NCBI GenBank assembly: GCA_039177555.1
Contig: JBCDFV010000024.1
Coordinates: 1 to 64,000 of the forward strand
Source: JANQGH01 sp039177555
Lineage (GTDB): Bacteria; Pseudomonadota; Alphaproteobacteria; DSM-16000; Inquilinaceae
Direction of reading: 5' to 3'
Length of the DNA: 64,000 nt
Made by a program: the position numbers and the translations under genes
Shown: positions 1-6,799 of the stretch, piece after piece
How the letters are laid out: the number at the start of each line of letters is the position of its first letter
Numbering within the stretch: position 1 is the first letter of the stretch
The notes under the pieces: generated by a model
The model's database searches: none
Told to the model about the DNA's origin: nothing
The model's input: only the letters and a program-made list of their open reading frames with translations

Positions 1-27
1 CCAAAATTGCTCTATTTTTGAACAAGA

Positions 28-90
28 TAGAGCATCTTTGTCCGATCTTTTGGATCGCGAAGCGATTCCAATCGATCGGACGATGCTCTA
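28..90. repeat. Long imperfect palindrome (hairpin element)
   Basis: The arms TAGAGCATC (28-36) and GATGCTCTA (82-90) are perfect complements. A second pair, GTCCGATC (40-47) and GATCGGAC (74-81), lies inside them, and the core holds a further TGGATCGC/GCGATTCCA near-complement. The whole folds into one hairpin of about 63 nt. No long T run follows, so it is not a classical terminator. From memory, similar palindromes are dispersed in alphaproteobacterial intergenic regions, but this could not be checked. The rest of 1-181 shows no gene. Confidence 0.6.
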
Positions 91-181
91 GCCGCCACGG
101 CCTCGTCGCCCATCGGACACGCCGGCCTCGCACCGCGATGAGCGACGGACTTGCAACGACATGACAATCAAGGAGTTGACA

Positions 182-949
182 ATGCACGTGCGAATGAAGG
201 GAACGCTGTCCGGCATCGCCATTCTTATGGCGTCCGTAGCTGTCGCGGCTTGCCAGACGACCGAGCAAACCGCGTCTCAAATTGCCGTCGAAAGCGACCC
301 ACGACTGGATTTCTCGCGCTCTGAGGCGGGTCTGATTGTAAGGCAGGGGGATGCCATAGAGGTTACCGTGCAAATGGCTTATCACGATGAGACAACGTGC
401 GAGGTAAACGGACCGGCGCCGACCTTTGCCGAGTTCGTCGAGGACCACCCGGAATCACAGCCGATCAACGGGTCCATCCTGGACGGCGGCACGCGCATCC
501 ATGTCAACACGCGTTCGAACTGCGCGACCGATGCTCGACGCGTTCTCTTTACACCCGACGAGGGATATGAAGGCCCAGCGTACTTTGTCGTCGAGTGGAA
601 CGAAGACAATATGACCGAGAGGAAGATATGGGTCTTCGCGCAAATGCCCGGCACCCGGATAACGGGACAGCAGATCGCCGAAAGCCATGTCGGGCCGACG
701 CTCAGTCACGCCGACGGTTATGAAATCGTCCTTGATGCCGACGGCACGTTTGAAGCCAATCGCGGTCGTTTTCCAACCGGCTCTTGGCAAATCGAGGATG
801 ACCAGCTGTGCATGTCATATGCCGACCGTTACAACGGCTGCTATGAGATTACGATCGACGAAAACGGCACGTTCCATCGCTATTCCCCGGATCGTGGTTG
901 GGGGTCGGTCGAAATCGGCTACACGCTGGTGCCTCGTGCTGTGACGTGA
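182..949 (+). CDS. Putative lipoprotein of unknown function
   Basis: This is a 255-residue exported protein. The N-terminus has basic residues (MHVRMKG), a hydrophobic stretch and the lipobox VAVAAC with the cysteine at about residue 24, so it should be cut by signal peptidase II and lipidated. The mature part is acidic and has no motif I recognise. The C-terminal third (KIW..., GSWQIEDDQLCMSY) suggests small beta-rich domains with a possible disulfide, which is inference. The ATG at 182 was chosen over the upstream ATG at 161 because AAGGAG lies six bases before it. It converges with the LuxR-type gene that ends 19 bases downstream. Confidence 0.7.
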   Translation: MHVRMKGTLSGIAILMASVAVAACQTTEQTASQIAVESDPRLDFSRSEAGLIVRQGDAIEVTVQMAYHDETTCEVNGPAPTFAEFVEDHPESQPINGSILDGGTRIHVNTRSNCATDARRVLFTPDEGYEGPAYFVVEWNEDNMTERKIWVFAQMPGTRITGQQIAESHVGPTLSHADGYEIVLDADGTFEANRGRFPTGSWQIEDDQLCMSYADRYNGCYEITIDENGTFHRYSPDRGWGSVEIGYTLVPRAVT

Positions 950-968
950 GTGTCGCCGGACCAGCGGG

Positions 969-2084
969 TCAACGCTGAAACGGTGTCACCTTGCGCACGA
1001 GTTGGTGTTGCGACGATACGTCCAGCTTGTCGTAGATGGACTTCAACTGCCAGCGTACCGTGTTGATGGATCGCCCGGACAAGTCCGCGACGTCCTTCGG
1101 CGATCGGCCCTCCGCGATGAGAAGGGCGGTCTCTGCCTCCTTGGCCGTCATGCAATAGGTGGCGGCGAGTGCGGTTGCATCGGCCGCGATCTCGCGGTTC
1201 GGGTCGATCACCAGCACAATGGCGGCGACGTGCTGGGTATCGGACAGTTCATGGCCGGAACGATCCAGCGGCGCGACCCGGACGACGATCGGTGCCCGGT
1301 CCTCGCTTCTGGGGCAGACAAAGCATTTGGGTCCCCGGTCGGGTTCGAGAATGACGCCGAGCCTTGTATCCAGGGGCTTGCGCGACCGCACGTCAAAGGC
1401 GCCCTTTTCCGGCATCAAGACGCCTTCAACCAGCGTGAGGCCCTCTCCGGGCGCGCAGTGCCTTGCGAAGCTCGTGCTGGCGTGAATCACTCGCCCGGCA
1501 GCGTCGAGCACGGCCAACGGCACCTGTTCGCAATCGATGGCCTGGGCAAGCGAGTGGACCAGTTCGGCGCGCGAGGACAGCTCTCGCAGAATCCGTATGA
1601 AGTTTTCGACATGGGCTGCGATCTCGCGGAAACCTGACATCTCCCGCGCCGAGAAGTGGCCCTGGCTCTCCGACCTCTGAAGGGTGACAGTCGATAGGAC
1701 TTGGCGTTCCGAAGCCATTCTTTCGGCAACGAAGTACCTGAAGCCATTAGTGTTCAGCCAATTGTAATATTCGCTCTTTCGTATGTGTTCTTCATCGGTA
1801 ACAAGGTAATCATAGATTTCGCGAGCGTCATGATTTCGCTGTACGAAGTCGACCCTTGGATCGATCGCGACGTAATAGGCTTCATAGTCGGCCCATGCGT
1901 CGGGATCGAGGCCATGGGTGAAGGCAAACGGGAAAAGCCGACCGTCCAGATCGATGTCGTAGATGGTGGATGCCCTGGATTGGAAACCGACGGCGAGCCC
2001 TTGAAGGAACGCCGCCAGACGGTCGCGATTGAAGATCCCCGAATAGAGATCTCCAACCAGCCCCGGCAGATCCGTGCGGTCCAT
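969..2084 (-). CDS. LuxR-family transcriptional regulator (paralogue 1)
   Basis: This 371-residue protein has a C-terminal LuxR/GerE DNA-binding domain at about residues 305-370 (CMTAKEAETALLIAEG, then SINTVRWQLKSIYDKL). The N-terminal 200 residues look like a sensory region starting LPGLVGDLYSGIFNRDR, with a conserved segment KSEYYNWLNTNGFRYF. A middle PAS-like stretch (VPLAVLDAAGRVIHAS) may bind a small ligand. No phosphoreceiver domain is visible, so it is not a two-component response regulator. The ATG at 2084 was preferred to a TTG one codon earlier. It lies just downstream of, and in the same direction as, a paralogue (2157-3332), so the two may be cotranscribed. The inducer and targets are unknown. 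Confidence 0.8.
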   Translation of the reverse strand: MDRTDLPGLVGDLYSGIFNRDRLAAFLQGLAVGFQSRASTIYDIDLDGRLFPFAFTHGLDPDAWADYEAYYVAIDPRVDFVQRNHDAREIYDYLVTDEEHIRKSEYYNWLNTNGFRYFVAERMASERQVLSTVTLQRSESQGHFSAREMSGFREIAAHVENFIRILRELSSRAELVHSLAQAIDCEQVPLAVLDAAGRVIHASTSFARHCAPGEGLTLVEGVLMPEKGAFDVRSRKPLDTRLGVILEPDRGPKCFVCPRSEDRAPIVVRVAPLDRSGHELSDTQHVAAIVLVIDPNREIAADATALAATYCMTAKEAETALLIAEGRSPKDVADLSGRSINTVRWQLKSIYDKLDVSSQHQLVRKVTPFQR

Positions 2085-2156
2085 CAATTCTCAACCTGCG
2101 TCGTGGTCCAATTCCGGCTTGAGCGAGAGCAGGCCGTTCCTGTCGCCGGCGCGGGT

Positions 2157-3332
2157 TTACGAGCCATTGCGTGTTGACAGTCCGCCGGCCGGGCTTCTCA
2201 GCACCAGCCGCACCAGATCTCTTTGTGAGTTGGTCTGCGTCTTCGCAAAGACCTGCTTGAGCATCCACCGAACGGTATTGATCGACGTGCCGGTCTCGTC
2301 GGCGTGGTCTGCCAGCGTTCTTCCGGCGGTCAGCGCGGCGGCAAGTTGCGCTTCGCTTGCGCTGAGGGAAAATGTCGACGTGATCCCCAGCGCCAATGAC
2401 CGCTCGCCCGGATGCCCGTCGAACACGAACACGATTGCATGCCCGGCCAAATCGCCATGGTTCTGTAAGGGCAGAGTTGCCAGCGTGTAGGGCTGATGAT
2501 CGCCGTTACGCGGGACCAGAATCGTATCGATTCCGACGATCTGCTCGCCAGGCCCGTGGTCAACGGCCTGTCTCACAGCCATCTCAAGCCTGAGGCCGCA
2601 ATCGGCTTGATCGATCGAAAGCCGGTTGTTCGACAGCCCTATTTCATCACCGCGATCAAGGATATCACGGGCGTATCGGTTCGCTTCCACGACCCGACAT
2701 TGCCTGTCAACGATCAACACGCCAAACGCGAGATGGTCGAATGACGTCAGTATCGCCGCGTATCTCGCCTGGTGCCTTGCCAGCAGGTCATCAAGATCAA
2801 AGGCCCGCTTCATGTGAGTGCTGAGGCCAACGATGTCGGCAACATCTTCGGCGGAAAAGTCGCGGCCGCCCGATGCGCGCAGATAGGTGAACCCCAATCG
2901 CCCCACGTCTCCGCCCGCAGGCGACAAGAGGATAGATCCGATCGACCCGTAGCCCTGGGTCTTGATAAAGTCCTGATACCACTCACTCTTTGACAGCGTG
3001 TCCGCGCCCAGCACCTCCTTTGCGGTGAACGGTGTGTGGGGGGGCGGCAGCAGGGTCTCGGCAAAATCGGCAAACTCATCGACCAGATGATAGCGCTCAG
3101 AATAGGCGTCCACGGCGCTCCGATCATGACCGTTGGCCACACCGAAAAACACAGGCGGCTGAGACCCATGAGCCAGTCGAAAAAGGATGGCGGAATCCGC
3201 GCCGGCGGCTCGACAGAGCTTACTGGTGATGTGGTCCCACCGATCAGCACCAAGGCTCAGATCGTAGATCTGATGCAAAAACTCGTCATTGGCGGCCGAT
3301 CGTTCAATGCGCACTGGAAACCCCCGCAGCAT
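2157..3332 (-). CDS. LuxR-family transcriptional regulator (paralogue 2)
   Basis: This 391-residue regulator shares its architecture with the gene at 969-2084: an N-terminal segment (FLHQIYDLSLGADRWDHI), a region with LSKSEWYQDFIKTQGYGSIG equivalent to the KSEYYNWLNTNGF segment, a PAS-like middle (FGVLIVDRQCRVVEANRYA) and a C-terminal LuxR HTH (FSLSASEAQLAAALTAGRTL, then SINTVRWMLKQVFAKT). The pair therefore arose by tandem duplication followed by strong divergence. The ATG at 3332 was chosen over a TTG at 3341. It is transcribed divergently from cas3 across a 290-bp intergenic region, so a regulatory link to cas3 is possible but unproven. Confidence 0.8.
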   Translation of the reverse strand: MLRGFPVRIERSAANDEFLHQIYDLSLGADRWDHITSKLCRAAGADSAILFRLAHGSQPPVFFGVANGHDRSAVDAYSERYHLVDEFADFAETLLPPPHTPFTAKEVLGADTLSKSEWYQDFIKTQGYGSIGSILLSPAGGDVGRLGFTYLRASGGRDFSAEDVADIVGLSTHMKRAFDLDDLLARHQARYAAILTSFDHLAFGVLIVDRQCRVVEANRYARDILDRGDEIGLSNNRLSIDQADCGLRLEMAVRQAVDHGPGEQIVGIDTILVPRNGDHQPYTLATLPLQNHGDLAGHAIVFVFDGHPGERSLALGITSTFSLSASEAQLAAALTAGRTLADHADETGTSINTVRWMLKQVFAKTQTNSQRDLVRLVLRSPAGGLSTRNGS

Positions 3333-3625
3333 CGAGCCCAACGGTTCCTAGTTGATGCAAACTATCCGATTAGGCCTCAACATGGTCTTCTTGTCTAGAA
3401 TTTGTGCCTCAACTTCGATCAAAAGTGGATCGTACCCGCAGTGTCTGGATGAACCGCCGGCAGTATAGGATCTAGGCAAGTCTTTGGGCCGCGGCTCTTC
3501 GCCTGGCAGAGACCCCTTTGGTACGTAAGCCATGGCGGTCGACGGTTTTCGCGGCCTGGTGCAAGTTTTGGTTAGTGATCGACGTAATCGCTATCAAAGG
3601 GTCTGTGCGGCGCTAAAGTCGGGAC
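3333..3625. other. Divergent intergenic region upstream of cas3
   Basis: This 293-bp stretch separates the LuxR-type gene (minus strand) from cas3 (plus strand). It must hold both promoters, but I could not assign convincing -35/-10 pairs. I saw no CRISPR-like repeat here and no copy of the GGTGTGTC spacer sequence found between cas3 and cse1. A 61-codon minus-strand frame at 3348-3533 has no recognisable features and was not called. Confidence 0.4.
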
Positions 3626-6217
3626 ATGACCTCATACCTCGAATGGCCGGGCAAATCCTCTGATCCGCAGACCGGCATCTGTCATCCGGCGGTTTATCAT
3701 ATGCTGGACGTTGCGGCGGTGGCCGACACGCTGCTGAAGGCGGCGGACTTTCCCGACCCTGTGCACAAGGCGCTGCTGCTGCTTGCCGCCCTGCACGATC
3801 TGGGCAAGATCGGCGACCGGTTCCGCGCCATGGTCGAAAAGGGCGACGCCCAGGGTGACCGCCACTGGCAGGTCTCCATGGCCTGGTTCGACCATTTCGA
3901 CGGCGCGATGCTGGCGCCGCGGCTGGGCGGTGATCCTCTGGTGCGCAAAGTGTTGTACGCCGCCGCCGCGGGCCATCACGGCGCGCCGCCCGATCGGGAC
4001 GACCTGCGCAACACGCACCGGCGGCGGATGGTGACGCAGGCCGGCGACCGCGCCGAACACGATGCGGGTCAGGTCATCGAGGCGTTCGCCGACCTGTTCC
4101 CCGGGGCCAGCCTCGACGGTCTGGAACTCACCATCAAAAACGCCGAGGGCGACTGGCGGCGCAGCGCGAAGACCCTGTCGCGATGGTTCACGGGGCTGAT
4201 CAGCACGGCGGACTGGATCGGCTCCAACACCGCGTGGTTTCCGGCCACCGAGGCCGGCCCCGCCCTTGTCGACTATGTCGCCATCGCCTGCGACCGGGCG
4301 GACGTGGCGCTGCTTGAATGCGGTCTTGGCGCCGCCAGGCCGTCGCACTGCCGGTCCGACAGCCTGTTTTCCTTCGACGCGTTTTCGCCCATGCAGCGCG
4401 CCGCGCTGGACGCCGAGTTGCCGGACGGGCCGGCGCTGGCGATCATCGAGGACGCGACCGGTTCGGGCAAGACCGAGGCGGCGCTGATGCTGGCGCATCG
4501 GATGATGCAGGCGGGCAAGGGCGACGGGCTGTTCTTCGCCCTGCCGACCATGGCGACGGCGAACGCCATGTTCGCCCGCCTCACCGCGCTCGGCCGGATG
4601 TTCAAGGGCCAGCCGTCGCTGGCGCTTTCCCACAGCCGGGCGGCGCTGCATGGCGGGTTCCGCGCCCTGCGGGGCAGCCAGAGGCGCGAGCCGGACGAGA
4701 TGGCCTGCGCCGACTGGTTCGCCGACGGCCGCCGCAAGGCGCTGCTGGCCCAGGCCGGCGTCGGCACGATCGACCAGGCGCTGCTCGCCGTGCTGCCGAC
4801 GCGCTATTTCGGGCTCAGGCTCTATGCGCTGTCGCGCAAGGTGCTGCTCGTGGACGAGGCCCACGACTACGATGCCTACATGCAGGCGGAGATGGAACGG
4901 CTGCTGACCTTCCACGCGCAGCTGGGCGGCTCGGCGATTCTGATGACCGCGACCTTGCCGACGGAGATGCGGGCGCGCCTCGCGCGGGCGTTCCAAGAGG
5001 GCGCGTCGCGGCGCGACCTGCCCGACCTGCCGGACGCCTATCCCCAATTCACCATGATCGGCGGGACGGCGCAGTCATCGCCGGTCGCGCCGGTTGCCGC
5101 CACGGTGCGCCGCGTCGCGGTCCGGCGGCTTGCGACGCTGGACGAGGCGCTCGATGTTATCGCCGCGCAGTCGGCCCGTGGTGCTGCCTGCGCCTTCGTG
5201 CGCAATTCGGTCGACGAGGCGATCGCCGCGGTCAAGGCGCTGCGCGCACGGGGGGTGGAGGCCATGCTGCACCATGCCCGCTTCGCCCTGTGGGACAGGC
5301 TGGCCAACGAGGACCGGGTAATCGCCACGTTCGGCAAGGCCGCCGACGCCCGGACGCGTCGCGGCCAGGTGATCGTCGGTACGCAGGTCCTGGAACAGTC
5401 GCTGGACATCTGCTTCGACGTCATGGTCACCGACCTGGCGCCGATGGGCGCGTTGATCCAGCGCGCCGGCCGGCTTTGGCGGCACCAGCGGGATCGACCG
5501 TTGCTAGGGCCGGTGCTGGGGCCGGTGCCGGGGCCGCTGCTGCACGTGCTGTCGCCCGATCCGGACGATGTGGCGGACGCGCATTGGGCGCGCGATCTGC
5601 TGGGCCAGGGCTGGTACGTCTATTCTGTGGACCTGCAGTGGCGCACGGCCAAGGCGCTGTTCGCTGCCGGGCAGATCGATGCGCCGGACGGCCTGCGCGC
5701 CCTGATCGCGGCGGTTGACGGCGCCGAGGCATCTGATGTGCCGCCGGCGCTCAGCGAGGCCGAAGGCAATCGGCTGGGCGAGATGTTCGCCGAGGGCGGC
5801 CTTGCCAACCAGAACCTGCTGGAGGCGAAGGGCGGGTACGGCGACGCCGAACAGGTCTGGAGCGACGAGACGTTTCCCACCCGGCTCGCCCCGGAACAGA
5901 TGACGCTGGTGCTGGCGCGCCGCGATGCCGATGGGGCGCTGGTGCCCTATGCGCCGATCGGCGAAGACGGCGACTTCACCCGCGCCTGGGCCCTGTCGGA
6001 GGTCGGCCTGGCCCGGCACCGCTGGGGCGAGGAGGAGGTCGACCAGGAAGCGCCGGAGATCGCCGCCATCCGCAAGGGCTGGAAGACGTGGCAGAAGGCG
6101 ACGCACGCCGTCTGTCCGGTCGCGGAGGATGGGGCGATAACGGATAGGGTGCACTACGATGAGGGCAATGGACTGGTCGTTCGGCAGGAAATGAATTCAG
6201 TGACCACAGGAACCTAA
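3626..6217 (+). CDS. cas3: CRISPR-associated nuclease/helicase Cas3, type I-E
   Basis: Cas3 is recruited by Cascade after target recognition, nicks the displaced strand and degrades DNA while translocating. This 863-residue protein has an N-terminal HD nuclease domain (AALHDLGKIGDRF, HD at residues 57-58; AAAAGHHGAPP further on) and an SF2 helicase core. Visible helicase motifs are Walker A ATGSGKTEAAL (about 277), DEAH (about 409), MTATLP (about 440) and the arginine-finger motif QRAGRLWRH (about 612). Length and domain order are normal for type I-E. It is the first gene of the cas locus but is separated from cse1 by 582 bp holding a mini-CRISPR-like element and an HTH gene, so it probably has its own promoter. 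Confidence 0.96.
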   Translation: MTSYLEWPGKSSDPQTGICHPAVYHMLDVAAVADTLLKAADFPDPVHKALLLLAALHDLGKIGDRFRAMVEKGDAQGDRHWQVSMAWFDHFDGAMLAPRLGGDPLVRKVLYAAAAGHHGAPPDRDDLRNTHRRRMVTQAGDRAEHDAGQVIEAFADLFPGASLDGLELTIKNAEGDWRRSAKTLSRWFTGLISTADWIGSNTAWFPATEAGPALVDYVAIACDRADVALLECGLGAARPSHCRSDSLFSFDAFSPMQRAALDAELPDGPALAIIEDATGSGKTEAALMLAHRMMQAGKGDGLFFALPTMATANAMFARLTALGRMFKGQPSLALSHSRAALHGGFRALRGSQRREPDEMACADWFADGRRKALLAQAGVGTIDQALLAVLPTRYFGLRLYALSRKVLLVDEAHDYDAYMQAEMERLLTFHAQLGGSAILMTATLPTEMRARLARAFQEGASRRDLPDLPDAYPQFTMIGGTAQSSPVAPVAATVRRVAVRRLATLDEALDVIAAQSARGAACAFVRNSVDEAIAAVKALRARGVEAMLHHARFALWDRLANEDRVIATFGKAADARTRRGQVIVGTQVLEQSLDICFDVMVTDLAPMGALIQRAGRLWRHQRDRPLLGPVLGPVPGPLLHVLSPDPDDVADAHWARDLLGQGWYVYSVDLQWRTAKALFAAGQIDAPDGLRALIAAVDGAEASDVPPALSEAEGNRLGEMFAEGGLANQNLLEAKGGYGDAEQVWSDETFPTRLAPEQMTLVLARRDADGALVPYAPIGEDGDFTRAWALSEVGLARHRWGEEEVDQEAPEIAAIRKGWKTWQKATHAVCPVAEDGAITDRVHYDEGNGLVVRQEMNSVTTGT

Positions 6218-6235
6218 TGGATTAGAGTTCGATGA

Positions 6236-6313
6236 TTGATCACCGTTCGCGCGGTGATGAACCAGGTGTGTCCCAAGGGCATATACGTTCTCCGCAAGCG
6301 CGGAGATAAGGGT
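6236..6313 (+). ncRNA. Degenerate mini-CRISPR, candidate CreR/CreA-like guide RNA
   Basis: Two degenerate copies of the I-E repeat flank a 20-nt spacer. Copy 1 (6236-6264) matches the array repeat at 21 of 29 positions, copy 2 (6285-6313) at 20 of 29. In both, the stem pair at repeat positions 7 and 20 (C-G in the arrays) has changed in a compensatory way, to A-T in copy 1 and T-A in copy 2, so the hairpin recognised by Cas6e is kept. Copy 1 ends ATGAACCA, close to the array 5' handle ATGAACCG. The spacer starts GGTGTGTCCCAAGGGC. Its first 16 nt recur at 6311-6326 with one mismatch behind an AAG triplet. Known analogues are CreTA antitoxin RNAs and CreR RNAs that guide Cascade to a promoter. 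Expression is not shown, and no clear promoter was seen upstream. Confidence 0.75.
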
Positions 6314-6330
6314 GTGTCACAAGGGCCATT
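6308..6330 (+). promoter_or_regulatory. Candidate Cascade target site (AAG PAM plus spacer-matching sequence)
   Basis: AAG (6308-6310) is followed by GGTGTGTCACAAGGGC (6311-6326). This equals the first 16 nt of the mini-CRISPR spacer except at position 9. The first eight bases, the seed, are perfect, and matching stops after position 16. AAG is the canonical E. coli I-E PAM. The spacer's own copy is preceded by CCA instead and should not be targeted. The R-loop would extend to about 6342 and so cover the -35 box at 6340. Confidence 0.65.
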
Positions 6331-6339
6331 CACTATGGG

Positions 6340-6368
6340 TTGACGTGCGGTAGGTCGTCTGCCCTAAT
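6340..6368 (+). promoter_or_regulatory. Candidate sigma-70 promoter for the HTH/Cascade operon
   Basis: TTGACG (6340-6345, five of six to the -35 consensus) and CCTAAT (6363-6368, four of six to -10) are separated by 17 bp. It points toward the HTH gene and cse1, and starts only 10 bp after the putative Cascade target. Predicted transcription would begin near 6375, just before a 10-bp GC-rich hairpin. Confidence 0.55.
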
Positions 6369-6375
6369 TGGTGAA

Positions 6376-6523
6376 GGCCGGCGCGGATATGATTCGCGCC
6401 GGCCCCATTAGCCGCCCATCTGTCGCTGCAACGATGGATGGACAATACCGAAGCCGTCGCAGGGCTAAGGCATTCTTGCTAATGGCGGAATAGCGTGTTC
6501 CGCCAAAATGCGCAATGCCCTGC
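6376..6523 (+). other. Structured leader: two inverted-repeat elements
   Basis: GGCCGGCGCG (6376-6385) and CGCGCCGGCC (6395-6404) form a perfect 10-bp stem with a 9-nt loop. A nested structure follows: GCAGGGC/GCCCTGC (6459-6465, 6517-6523), GCATT/AATGC (6470-6474, 6507-6511) and TGGCGGAA/TTCCGCCA (6483-6490, 6498-6505). A 12-bp direct repeat GCTGCAACGATG occurs at 6425-6436 and at the HTH start (6539-6550). A 34-codon frame (6389-6493, containing the basic run YRSRRRAK) lies inside. It is too short to call as a gene but could be a toxin peptide or leader peptide. Confidence 0.45.
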
Positions 6524-6547
6524 GGCCTAACATGAAAGGCTGCAACG

Positions 6548-6739
6548 ATGCAGATCGATCTTCCTCCACAGAAGCCCAACTTGACGTTCGACGAGGCCAT
6601 AGAGGTCTGGCGTTTGCACAAGTTGGGTGTTGTACAACATCGGATTGCTGCCCAGTTCGGCGTTAATCCAGGTCGGGTCAGCGATGTGCTTAAGGAGCGT
6701 AAGCACATTGGAAGCCGCGACAAAGTGACCGAAGAATAA
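6548..6739 (+). CDS. Small helix-turn-helix protein inside the cas locus
   Basis: This 63-residue protein is almost entirely one predicted helix-turn-helix: FDEAIEVWRLHKLGVVQHRI, then AAQFGVNPGRVSDVLKERKH. It resembles resolvase- or sigma-region-4-like HTH units with a short basic tail. GAAAGG about nine bases upstream gives a plausible ribosome site. It lies between the mini-CRISPR/promoter element and a hairpin terminator just before cse1, in the same direction as the Cascade genes. It is not part of the canonical I-E gene set. It may regulate the cas operon or be a passenger; no target is known. Confidence 0.65.
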   Translation: MQIDLPPQKPNLTFDEAIEVWRLHKLGVVQHRIAAQFGVNPGRVSDVLKERKHIGSRDKVTEE

Positions 6740-6748
6740 TCCGTTGAG

Positions 6749-6781
6749 AACGGGCGGGCGGGCTTTAAGCGCCCGCCCGTT
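6749..6781 (+). terminator. Strong hairpin terminator or attenuator immediately before cse1
   Basis: AACGGGCGGGCG (6749-6760) and CGCCCGCCCGTT (6770-6781) form a perfect 12-bp GC-rich stem with a 9-nt loop, ending in a short T run (GTTTC). It starts 9 bp after the HTH stop codon and ends 18 bp before the cse1 start, leaving no room for another promoter. Cascade transcription from upstream must read through it. Confidence 0.65.
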
Positions 6782-6799
6782 TCAGTCTAGGTTGCATTC

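Noticed and set aside
3348..3533. 61-codon minus-strand frame upstream of the LuxR-type gene
   Set aside because: It occupies the divergent promoter region and shows no domain, conserved composition or ribosome site.
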